DNA from: DASWJZ01 sp963805325
Lineage (GTDB): Bacteria; Pseudomonadota; Alphaproteobacteria; Rhizobiales; Afifellaceae
Assembly: GCA_963805325.1 (NCBI GenBank)
Contig: CAWDTS010000002.1
Span: forward strand, 186,001-250,000
Reading direction: 5' to 3'
DNA length: 64,000 nt
Positions 55,119 through 62,540 of the stretch are shown one piece after another. Position numbers and translations under genes: made by a program. The notes under the pieces were generated by a model. That model did no database searches, was not told the origin of the DNA, and worked only from the letters and a program-made list of their open reading frames with translations. Every line of letters begins with the position of its first letter. Within the stretch, counting starts at the first letter, position 1.

Positions 55119-57005
55119 TTATTCCGCTGCCTGCGTTCCGGCGTACGGGGGAGATGCCGCTGGCGCCTGCCGCGGCGGCGCCGCATCGAGGAAGCCGCCG
55201 GACTGGCGGCTCCAGAGCGAGGCGTAGAGGCCGCCCTTGCGGATGAGCTCGGCGTGGCTCCCCATCTCGACGATCTGCCCGTGGTCGAGCACGACGAGCC
55301 GGTCCATCGCGGCGATGGTCGAAAGCCGGTGGGCGATGGCGATCACGGTCTTGCCGGACATCAACCGGGAAAAGCTTTCCTGGATCGCCGCCTCCACCTC
55401 GGAGTCGAGCGCGGATGTCGCCTCGTCGAGGACGAGGATCGGCGCGTCCTTCAGGAGCACGCGAGCAATGGCGACGCGCTGGCGCTGACCGCCCGAAAGC
55501 TTCGCGCCACGCTCGCCGACATGCGCGTCAAAGCCCTGCCTTCCCCAATGATCGGAGAGACCGGGCACGAACGGGGCGGCATGAGCCTGGCGAACCGCGT
55601 CGCGCATGGCGTCTTCGCTGGCGTCCGGACGGCCGTAGAGGACGTTCTCGCGGATAGAGCGGTGGAGGAGCGAGGTGTCCTGCGTTATGAGGCCGATCTG
55701 CTTGCGCAGCGAATCCTGCGAGACCTGCGCGATGTCCTGCCCGTCGATCACGATGCGGCCCGCCTCGACGTCGTAGAAGCGAAGCAGCAGGTTCGCCATC
55801 GTCGACTTGCCGGCGCCTGAGCGGCCGACGAGGCCGACCTTCTCGCCGGGCGCGATGGTCAGAGAAAGGTTCTCGATGATCCCGCTCTTCTTGCCGTAGT
55901 GGAAGGTGACGTTCTCGAAGCGGATTTCGCCCTTCGTCACCTTCAGTTCCATGGCGTCAGGCTTGTCGACCAGGTCCTGCGGGCGCGCGATCGTCTCCAT
56001 GCCCTCCTGAACGGCCCCGACGTTGTCGAAGATGCCGATCGAGGTCCACATGATCCACCCCGACATCGTGGCGATGCGGATGGCGAGGCCGCTCGCGATG
56101 GTGAGGGCGCCGAGCGACAGCAGCCCTTGAGCCCAAAGCGAGATGGCGAGCGCCGTGGTGCCGGCGATCAGGAGCCCGTTCATGACCACGACGGTGCTCG
56201 ACATCGTGGTGATGAGGCGCGTCGAGGCGCGGAACTTCCGCGTGTGGTCCTCGACCGCATCGCGGGCGTATTCGTCCTCGCGCGACGTGTGGGCGAAGAG
56301 TTTTACCGTCTGGATGTTCGTGTAGCTGTCGACGATGCGGCCGGTCAGCATCGAGCGCGCTTCCGAGACGATCACCGAGCGCTCGCGGATGCGCGGGACG
56401 AAATAGACGAGCACGCAGATGAAGAGGCCGATCCAGGCGGCGAGCGGCAGCGCCAGCCATGCGTCGAGCTTGGCGAAGAGGACCAGCGAGCTCACCGAGT
56501 AGATTGTCACGAACCACAGCGCGTCGCAGACCTGCACCACCAACTCGCGAAGCGCCGGCCCGGTCTGGATGATTTTCGAGGCGATCCGCCCGGCGAAATC
56601 GTTGGTGAAAAAGCCGACCGTCTGGCGCAGCACATAGCGATGCGTCTGCCAGCGCACGAGGTTGGTGAAGGAGGGCGCCAGCGACTGCTGCACGAGGAGG
56701 TCGTGCAGGATCGTGGCGACCGGCCGGGCGACAATCACCACGAAGCCCATCCAGACGAAGGTCCAGCCGTAATCGGCGAGGACGTTCGCCGGCGTCGTCG
56801 TCTTCAGCATGTCGACGATGGCGCCGACGTAGCGGAAGATCGAGACTTCGATCAGCGAAACCAGCAGCCCGACGCCGAGCAGCGCGGCGAGGACCGGCCA
56901 CACCTCGCGGGTGTAATGCCAGTAGAAGCCGGCCAACGTGGGTGGCGGCATACCGGGGTCGTGCGCCCGGAAGGGGTCGACCAGGTTTTCGAAGAAGCGG
57001 AACAT
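55119..57005 (-). CDS. ABC exporter, fused membrane and ATPase domains (MsbA-like)
   Basis: A 628-residue half-transporter that works as a homodimer. The N-terminal membrane domain has six helices (about residues 30-330), including RIASKIIQTGPALRELV and NIQTVKLFAHTSREDEYA. The nucleotide-binding domain has Walker A GRSGAGKST, LSGGQRQRVAIARVLL, Walker B ILVLDEATSALDSE and AIAHRLSTIAAMD. The family exports lipids, peptides or drugs; the substrate here is unknown. The ATG at 57005 gives the natural start MFRFFENLVDPF. It sits antisense between tatC and serS, breaking an otherwise co-directional block. Confidence 0.88.
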   Translation of the reverse strand: MFRFFENLVDPFRAHDPGMPPPTLAGFYWHYTREVWPVLAALLGVGLLVSLIEVSIFRYVGAIVDMLKTTTPANVLADYGWTFVWMGFVVIVARPVATILHDLLVQQSLAPSFTNLVRWQTHRYVLRQTVGFFTNDFAGRIASKIIQTGPALRELVVQVCDALWFVTIYSVSSLVLFAKLDAWLALPLAAWIGLFICVLVYFVPRIRERSVIVSEARSMLTGRIVDSYTNIQTVKLFAHTSREDEYARDAVEDHTRKFRASTRLITTMSSTVVVMNGLLIAGTTALAISLWAQGLLSLGALTIASGLAIRIATMSGWIMWTSIGIFDNVGAVQEGMETIARPQDLVDKPDAMELKVTKGEIRFENVTFHYGKKSGIIENLSLTIAPGEKVGLVGRSGAGKSTMANLLLRFYDVEAGRIVIDGQDIAQVSQDSLRKQIGLITQDTSLLHRSIRENVLYGRPDASEDAMRDAVRQAHAAPFVPGLSDHWGRQGFDAHVGERGAKLSGGQRQRVAIARVLLKDAPILVLDEATSALDSEVEAAIQESFSRLMSGKTVIAIAHRLSTIAAMDRLVVLDHGQIVEMGSHAELIRKGGLYASLWSRQSGGFLDAAPPRQAPAASPPYAGTQAAE

Positions 57006-57208
57006 TGGTGGATCGCCGGCAGGGCGATAGCCTACTCTGCGGTTCCCGACAAGAAATCCGAGTGGGGAGTGCTGGCAACGATGGGAAAGCGGAGGGCCAG
57101 GCCGGGAGGGCCGGGCCATGGGCCTCGGTTCCCGCAATCTTGTCGACACGCCCGGGCTTGAGCCCCAGCATCCATTCCGTTACCGCTCAGCCCGCTCCGA
57201 CTGCTCCG

Positions 57209-57243
57209 GAACGGATTGCCGGAACACGTCCGGCAATGACGAC
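57209..57243. repeat. Intergenic palindromic repeat upstream of serS
   Basis: ATTGCCGGA-ACACG-TCCGGCAAT (57215-57237), continuing CAATGACGACAC, and preceded by an ATTCC/GGAACGG arm at 57173-57213. It is the same class as the repeats at 43744 and 61022. It lies about 50 bases before the serS start and may affect its leader. Confidence 0.7.
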
Positions 57244-57291
57244 ACGAAGGTTGGGCGCCTTTCGGGCGCTCGCCTGCTGCTAGGCCTGACC

Positions 57292-58715
57292 ATGCTCGAC
57301 ATCAGATGGATCCGTGACAACCCGGAGGCGCTCGACGCCGCGCTCAAGAACCGCGGGGCGGAGCCGGAATCGGCGCGGCTGATCGCACTCGACGAGGCGC
57401 GGCGCGCGGCGGTGCAGAAGCTGCAAGACATGCAGACGCGACGGAACGCGGCCTCGAAGGAGATCGGGCAGGCGAAGGCGCAGAAGGATTCCGCTCGCGC
57501 CGACGCGCTCATGGCGGAGGTGGCGGCGCTCAAGGATCAGATGTCGGCGGCGCAGGAGGAGGAGAGGGCGGCGGAGAAGGCGCTGAACGATCTCCTCGCG
57601 ACGATCCCGAACGTGCCGCTTGCCGACGTGCCGGTCGGCGACGAGAGCGCCAACAAGGAAATCCGCACCTTTGGCGATCCGCGCCGTATCGACTGGGCGA
57701 AGGAGCATTTCGAGCTCGGCGAGGCGCTCGGCCAGATGGATTTCGAGACGGCGGCGAAGCTCTCCGGCTCGCGCTTCGTGGTGCTGAAGAAGCATCTCGC
57801 GCGCATGGAGCGCGCGCTCGGCCAGTTCATGCTCGACCTGCACACGGAGGTGCATGGCTATGAGGAGGTGCAGCCGCCGCTGCTGGTGAAGGATGAGGTG
57901 CTGTTCGGGACGGGGCAACTACCGAAGTTCGCGAGGATCAGTTTCGTCTTTACACTGAGGACGTCCTCAAGACGTACGTCACCGACGAGTTCATCGAGAC
58001 TGCGAAGACTAACATTGGATCGATGCAGAGCGACTGGGATCGGAGGTGCCCGGAGACATCGGATCGATGGGTGAGCCGCAATTGCTGACGAGCAGAATCC
58101 TGAAGCTCGAATCTCTGGCTCATCCCCACTGCCGAAGTGCCACTCACCAATCTCGTGCGCGAGTCCATTCTCGCGGAAGAGGAGCTGCCCCTGCGCTTCA
58201 CGGCGCTGACGCCCTGCTTCCGCTCCGAGGCCGGCTCGGCCGGCAAAGACACGCGCGGCATGCTGCGGCAGCATCAGTTCGACAAGGTGGAGCTCGTCTC
58301 CATCACCACGCCGGAGAAGAGCCTCGAAGAGCACGAGCGGATGACGAGCTGCGCCGAGGCCGTGCTGAAGCGGCTGGGTCTCGCCTATCGCGTCATCGTG
58401 CTGTCGACCGGCGACATGGGGTTCGGCGCGCAGAAGACCTACGACCTCGAAGTCTGGCTGCCGGGGCAGAAGGCGTTCCGCGAAATCTCGTCCTGCTCCG
58501 TCTGCGGCGATTTCCAGGCGCGGCGCATGCAGGCGCGCTTCAAGGGCAAGAACGACAAGACCCCGCGCCTCGTCCACACGCTGAACGGCTCAGGTGTCGC
58601 CGTCGGCCGCGCGCTGATCGCGGTCATGGAGACCTACCAGAACGAGGACGGCTCGATCACCGTGCCCAACGAGCTTCGCCCCTATATGGGCGACGTGGAG
58701 AAGATCGGGGGGTAG
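57292..58715 (+). CDS. serS: Seryl-tRNA synthetase, frameshifted and interrupted by a 162-base insertion
   Basis: The N-terminal coiled-coil arm (residues about 30-100, MQTRRNAASKEIGQAKAQKD) and the start of the catalytic core (YEEVQPPLLVKDEVLFGTGQ) are normal. After LPKF one G is missing at about 57933. In the shifted frame the expected AEDQFRL appears and is then followed by 162 foreign bases (57951-58112) with two in-frame stops. The core resumes exactly at LWLIPTAEVPLTNLV. Motif 2 (CFRSEAGSAGKDTRGMLRQH) and motif 3 (NGSGVAVGRALIAVMETYQ) are intact. The gene is essential, so either the assembly is wrong here or another serS exists. Confidence 0.85.
57951..58112 (+). other. Insertion within serS
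   Basis: 162 bases between the AEDQFRL and LWLIPTAEV segments of SerRS. It is less GC-rich than its surroundings, with codons rarely used nearby (ACT, ATT, GGA), and in the serS frame it contains TGA at 58086 and 58101. It holds a near-direct repeat, ACATTGGATCGATG / ACATCGGATCGATG, starting 44 bases apart. No terminal inverted repeats or target duplication are evident. Confidence 0.7.
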
Positions 58716-58732
58716 GCAAGTCGGCCGTGCGT

Positions 58733-58953
58733 CCTTCGAGGCTCGCGCTTACAGCGCTCGCACCTCAGGATGAGGGAGGCCGGGGGTGGCACCTCAGGAT
58801 GAAGGAGGCCGGGGGTGGCACCGTAGGATGAGGGGGGCCGAGGATGGCACCGGAGGTCGAGGGAGGCGAGGAGCGCACCGGCGTCTCGCTTCGCTGATGG
58901 CGCCCACCCAACGTCCCTCATGCTGAGGTGCGAGCGAAGCGAGCCTCGAAGCA
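58733..58953. repeat. Inverted repeat arms around a 29-bp tandem array
   Basis: The left arm at 58733-58776 (CCTTCGAGGCTCGCGC...GCACCTCAGGATGAGGG) and right arm at 58915-58953 (CCCTCATGCTGAGGTGCGAG...GCCTCGAAG) are mutually inverted. They belong to the family of alphaproteobacterial palindromes with the core CCTCA-T-TGAGG. The arms enclose the tandem array, and together they fill the gap between serS and pcm. Confidence 0.7.
58761..58876 (+). repeat. Four tandem 29-bp repeats
   Basis: Units begin at 58761, 58790, 58819 and 58848. Each starts CACC and has the form CACCTCAGGATGAGGGAGGC followed by CGGGGGTGG. Units 1 and 2 differ by one base, unit 3 by several, and unit 4 is diverged. There are no spacers, so this is not a CRISPR array. 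Confidence 0.85.
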
Positions 58954-59034
58954 CCCGGGACATCGATCCCAACTTATCTTTCGGCCCGCCCTCGAATCCC
59001 TCTCTTAACCATCCTCGGGCATTCTTCGTCCGCG

Positions 59035-59726
59035 ATGAGCGCCGAGCCCGCACTGGCCGAAGATCCGGCTTTCCAGGAAGACGAGGAGACGCAGGTCCAT
59101 GCGGCCTCGCTCGTCCTCCGGCTGCGCGGCATGGGGATTGCGGACGTTGAAGTGCTGCGCGCCATGGAGACGGTGCCGCGCACGCTCTTCGTGCGCCCGG
59201 AACTCCGCCATCGCGCCTACGCCGAGCACGCGCTTCCGATCGATTGCGGGCAGTCGATCCCGCCGCCCTCACTGGTCGGCGCGATCACGGCGGCGCTCGA
59301 CCTTTCAGACCGCCACGGCGTCCTCGATGTCGGGACCGGCTCCGGCTATCACGCTGCAGTCCTTGCGCAGCTTTCGCGGCGGGTGACCACGATCGAGCGC
59401 TTCCGCACGCTCTCCCGCGCGGCCGAAGGCGCGCTTTCAAGACGCTCGGCATCCGCAACATCAGCACGCTCGTCGGCGATGGCCTGCTCGGCTGGCGGGC
59501 ACAGGCGCCGTTTGACCGCATCCTGGTCGGCGCGGCGTGCTCCGAGCCGCCGGTCAAGCTCATCATGCAGCTCTCCGACAGCGGCGTCCTGATTGCGCCG
59601 ATCGGGCAGGAGAGGAGGGCGCAACGGCTCACCCTTTTTCAGCGGATCGGGTTGAACGTCGACACGCGCGACCTCGGTCCATGCCGTTTTTCCGCCATTG
59701 TTCCCGCTCCGGCCCAGAACCTTTAA
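59035..59726 (+). CDS. pcm: Protein-L-isoaspartate O-methyltransferase, one frameshift
   Basis: Canonical Pcm: VLRAMETVPRTLFVRPELRH, AYAEHALPIDCGQSIPPPSLV, the SAM loop VLDVGTGSGYHAAVLAQLSR and, after a one-base loss near 59440, AFKTLGIRNISTLVGDGLLGW, FDRILVGAAC and GVLIAPIG. The span is 3n+2, giving about 229 residues after repair. It repairs isoaspartyl damage with SAM. In related genomes serS-surE-pcm-nlpD is a common order; surE is absent here and the gap holds only repeats. This is the second Pcm-family gene in the window. Confidence 0.88.
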
Positions 59727-59801
59727 CCCGTTGTCAACCCTGCCTACCCTTTAATCCGGGTTCCGATCTTCTTCGTGTTTCGAGTAGGGGGAGCGCACAC
59801 C

Positions 59802-60998
59802 GTGCCTACGGTCATTCTTCCGGCCCAAAAATCCGTCTCGCTGAGCATAAGCGCCATGGCGCTTCTTGCCGGACTCGGCGCGTGCAGCAACATCGACGCG
59901 CTCCGCTCGCCGGTGTTCACCGGTTCAACCAGCAACCAGAAGCAAATCATCAGCTCGACTTCGCCGCTCGGCAACACCTATGTCGGGCCGCAGACGGCTG
60001 GCGTACAGGGCGCAGATCTTCCGCCGCCGGCGGGCGCCTCACAGTATCCGCAATACGCGGCTGCGCCCGCCTACGCCCCTACGACGAACTACGCCCCGGC
60101 CCAAACGCTGCAGCCCTACACCCCGCCGGGCGGCTATCAGGCCACCTCGGCGCCTACGCCGGTCGCGCGGCTTGCATCGGCCGAGCCCGCGCACGCCCAG
60201 CGCGGCGCGCCGCCAACGACGCTCGGCGCGCAGGCCGCGCGGATCGAAGGCCACAGGCCGAATGGCGCCACCGGCACGCATCTCGTCCAGCCGGGCGACA
60301 CTGCCTGGAACATCTCGCAGCGCTACGGCGTCACCGTCAGCGACCTTGCGGCGGCGAACGGCGGCTCGACCACCGTCCGCATCGGCCAGCGCATGGTCAT
60401 CCCGGGCGGTGGCGGGCAGCAGCAGGAGGGCGTGCAAGTCGCCAGCCTGAACCCGAATGAGATACCGCGTTCGGCTCCCGCCGCGCCGATGCCGGAAGTT
60501 CCCGTCGCCGCGGCAACGCCGATGCCGGCACCGGCACCGCGCCAGGTCGCCATCGCGCCGCAGACCGGCAACGCCGGTTCTCTGGCGCCCGTCGCGCCCG
60601 AGCCGACCGCCGCTGCGACGGAAGGCTTCCGCTGGCCGGTCCGCGGCCGGATCATCTCCGGCTTCGGCAAGAAGCCGAGCGGCGAGCGCAACGACGGGAT
60701 CAATCTCGCCGTACCCGAAGGCACGTCCGTCAAGGCGGCCGAGGACGGCACCGTCATCTATGCCGGCAACGAGCTGAAGAGCTACGGCAACCTCGTCCTG
60801 ATCCGCCACACGAACGGCTGGGTCTCCGCCTATGCCCACAACAGCAAGCTTGAAGTGAAGCGCGGCGACCAGGTCCGCCGCGGACAGGTGATCGCGCTTT
60901 CCGGAATGACGGGCGGGGTCACGACGCCGCAGGTGCATTTCGAGCTCAGGAAGGACGCGACGCCGGTCGATCCCCTGCAGCATATGAGCGAAACCTAA
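59802..60998 (+). CDS. NlpD/DipM-like lipoprotein with LysM and degenerate LytM domains
   Basis: A 398-residue envelope protein. Start chosen at GTG 59802, behind AGGGGGAG, which gives a lipoprotein signal (MALLAGLGAC, lipobox Cys about residue 28). After a Pro/Ala-rich linker comes a LysM domain (about 160-203, HLVQPGDTAWNISQRYGVTV). A C-terminal M23/LytM domain follows (about 276-398). Its zinc site looks lost: the usual HxGxD region reads RNDGINLAV and the HxH motif reads QVHFEL. Such degenerate LytM factors do not cut peptidoglycan but switch on amidases at division. Position after pcm is conserved. Confidence 0.88.
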   Translation: MPTVILPAQKSVSLSISAMALLAGLGACSNIDALRSPVFTGSTSNQKQIISSTSPLGNTYVGPQTAGVQGADLPPPAGASQYPQYAAAPAYAPTTNYAPAQTLQPYTPPGGYQATSAPTPVARLASAEPAHAQRGAPPTTLGAQAARIEGHRPNGATGTHLVQPGDTAWNISQRYGVTVSDLAAANGGSTTVRIGQRMVIPGGGGQQQEGVQVASLNPNEIPRSAPAAPMPEVPVAAATPMPAPAPRQVAIAPQTGNAGSLAPVAPEPTAAATEGFRWPVRGRIISGFGKKPSGERNDGINLAVPEGTSVKAAEDGTVIYAGNELKSYGNLVLIRHTNGWVSAYAHNSKLEVKRGDQVRRGQVIALSGMTGGVTTPQVHFELRKDATPVDPLQHMSET

Positions 60999-61021
60999 GC
61001 CTTAAGCCGCTCAACCCCCTC

Positions 61022-61117
61022 GTCATTGCCGGCCTTAGACCGGCAATCCATTCCCAGGTTGAGGCGTTGTGCAGGAGTACGGAATGGATGCCCGGACACC
61101 CCCGGGCATGACGATGG
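61022..61117. repeat. Intergenic palindromic repeat
   Basis: ATTGCCGG-CCTTAGA-CCGGCAAT (61025-61047), then ATTCC...GGAAT arms, then ATGCCCGG-ACACCC-CCGGGCAT (61088-61109), closing with GACGA. It has the same architecture as 43744-43843. It lies between the convergent NlpD-like and DUF815 genes, where it may help end transcription. Confidence 0.75.
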
Positions 61118-61129
61118 GGTCGGCTCGGG

Positions 61130-62092
61130 CTAGTCCAGCCTGACGCCTTTCCGCCCGGCAAGATCCTGTACGAACTGCCAAGCGACGCGGCCTGAGCGGC
61201 TGCCGCGGGTGGTTGCCCATTCCAGCGCCTCGCCACGCCATTCATCTGCGTCGGCGGGAATGGAGAAATGTTCGATGTAGCCTGTCACCATTGCGAGGTA
61301 TTCGTCCTGGCTGCAATTGTGGAAGCCGAGCCACAGGCCGAAGCGGTCCGAGAGCGAGACCTTCTCCTGCACTGCATCCGACGGGTTGATGGCGGTGGAG
61401 CGCTCGTTCTCGAGCATCTCGCGGGGCAGCAGGTGGCGACGGTTGGAGGTTGCGTAGAAGACGACGTTGTCGGGGCGCCCCTCGATACCGCCTTCGAGCG
61501 CCGCCTTCAACGACTTGTAGGACGCATCGCCGGCATCGAACGAAAGATCGTCGCAGAAGAGGATGAAGCGCTCGCCCCTGTCGCGCAGGAACCCCATCAG
61601 GATGGGCAGCGTCTCGATGTCCTCGCGATGTATCTCGATCAGCTTGAGCGGCCTCGCCCCATCCGGAAGCGTTCCGGCGACCGTGGCGTGCGCGGCCTTC
61701 ACGAGCGAGCTTTTGCCCATGCCGCGCGCGCCCCAAAGAAGCGCGTTGTTCGCCGGAAAGCCGGCGGCGAAGCGGCTGGTGTTCTCGATCAGGATGTCGC
61801 GCGACCTGTCGATCCCCTTGAGAAGCGGGAGCGCGACACGGTTAACCCGCGGCACGGGCTTCAGATGCGGCGGATCGGGGTGCCAGACGAACGCCTCGGC
61901 GGCCGAAAGGTCGGTCGAGTCGGCCGGCTTCGGCGTCAGCCGCTCCAGCGCGGCGGCGATCCTTTCCAGCGCGTCCAGCGTCACGTTGAAGCTTTCCTGC
62001 AAAACCGGCTCCTTAGGCACTGCCGCAGGCGCGATATCACGCCGAAACCGTGCGGCAAAGGGCCGTCCGAGCCGAGGGTTGCGGAGTTGCAA
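61130..62092 (-). CDS. DUF815 family AAA-type ATPase
   Basis: Up to 320 residues. Residues about 115-140 carry the P-loop ALLWGARGMGKSSLVKAAHA. FILFCDDLSFD is Walker B, VVFYATSNRRHLLPREM is sensor 1, and LSDRFGLWLGFHNCSQDEYLAMV follows. This is the DUF815 family, related to AAA+ ATPases and of unknown function. The N-terminus up to about residue 35 is basic and poorly conserved, so a later start is possible. It faces yajC-secD divergently with a 73-base gap, as in many Rhizobiales. Confidence 0.88.
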   Translation of the reverse strand: MQLRNPRLGRPFAARFRRDIAPAAVPKEPVLQESFNVTLDALERIAAALERLTPKPADSTDLSAAEAFVWHPDPPHLKPVPRVNRVALPLLKGIDRSRDILIENTSRFAAGFPANNALLWGARGMGKSSLVKAAHATVAGTLPDGARPLKLIEIHREDIETLPILMGFLRDRGERFILFCDDLSFDAGDASYKSLKAALEGGIEGRPDNVVFYATSNRRHLLPREMLENERSTAINPSDAVQEKVSLSDRFGLWLGFHNCSQDEYLAMVTGYIEHFSIPADADEWRGEALEWATTRGSRSGRVAWQFVQDLAGRKGVRLD

Positions 62093-62165
62093 TGGCCCGG
62101 CCCCTGACTATAGTCCGCGCCAATTCAAAGGGCCGCGGCCCGCTTGATAGGGAAGATCGGCCTAT

Positions 62166-62504
62166 ATGTGGGTGACTCCGGCCTTTGCGCAGGGCTTCGG
62201 CGGCGGTGGCGGCCTCGACATGGTAACGACGCTGCTGCCGTTCGCGCTCATTTTCGTCATAATGTACTTCCTCATCCTGCGCCCGCAGCGGCAGACGCAG
62301 AAGCGGCGTGAGGACATGCTGAAGGCGATCCGGCGCGGCGACACTGTCGTCACCAATGGCGGCATCGTCGGCAAGGTGACCAAGGTCGTGGACGACAACG
62401 AGGTGGAGCTGCAGATCGCGGAAGGCGTGAAGGTGCGGGCGATGCGCAGCCTAATCGCCGAGGTCCGGACGAAGGCGGAGCCGGTGGCCTCCAACTCGAA
62501 CTAG
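62166..62504 (+). CDS. yajC: Preprotein translocase subunit YajC
   Basis: A 112-residue protein with one membrane helix (about residues 22-41, TTLLPFALIFVIMYFLILRP) followed by the YajC signature RPQRQTQKRREDMLKAIRRG and the DTVVTNGGIVGKVTKV segment. It associates with SecDF at the inner membrane. It precedes secD by 36 bases, the usual operon. Confidence 0.95.
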   Translation: MWVTPAFAQGFGGGGGLDMVTTLLPFALIFVIMYFLILRPQRQTQKRREDMLKAIRRGDTVVTNGGIVGKVTKVVDDNEVELQIAEGVKVRAMRSLIAEVRTKAEPVASNSN

Positions 62505-62540
62505 CGCGGAGACGGCCGCGGCTCTGAAAGATCGACACCA

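Noticed and set aside
57951..58112. Intein or group I/II intron in serS
   Set aside because: Too short for an intron with ribozyme core; stops and lack of splicing motifs exclude an intein. No transposase ends are seen either.
58761..58876. CRISPR array
   Set aside because: The repeats are directly abutting with no spacers, and no cas genes are present.
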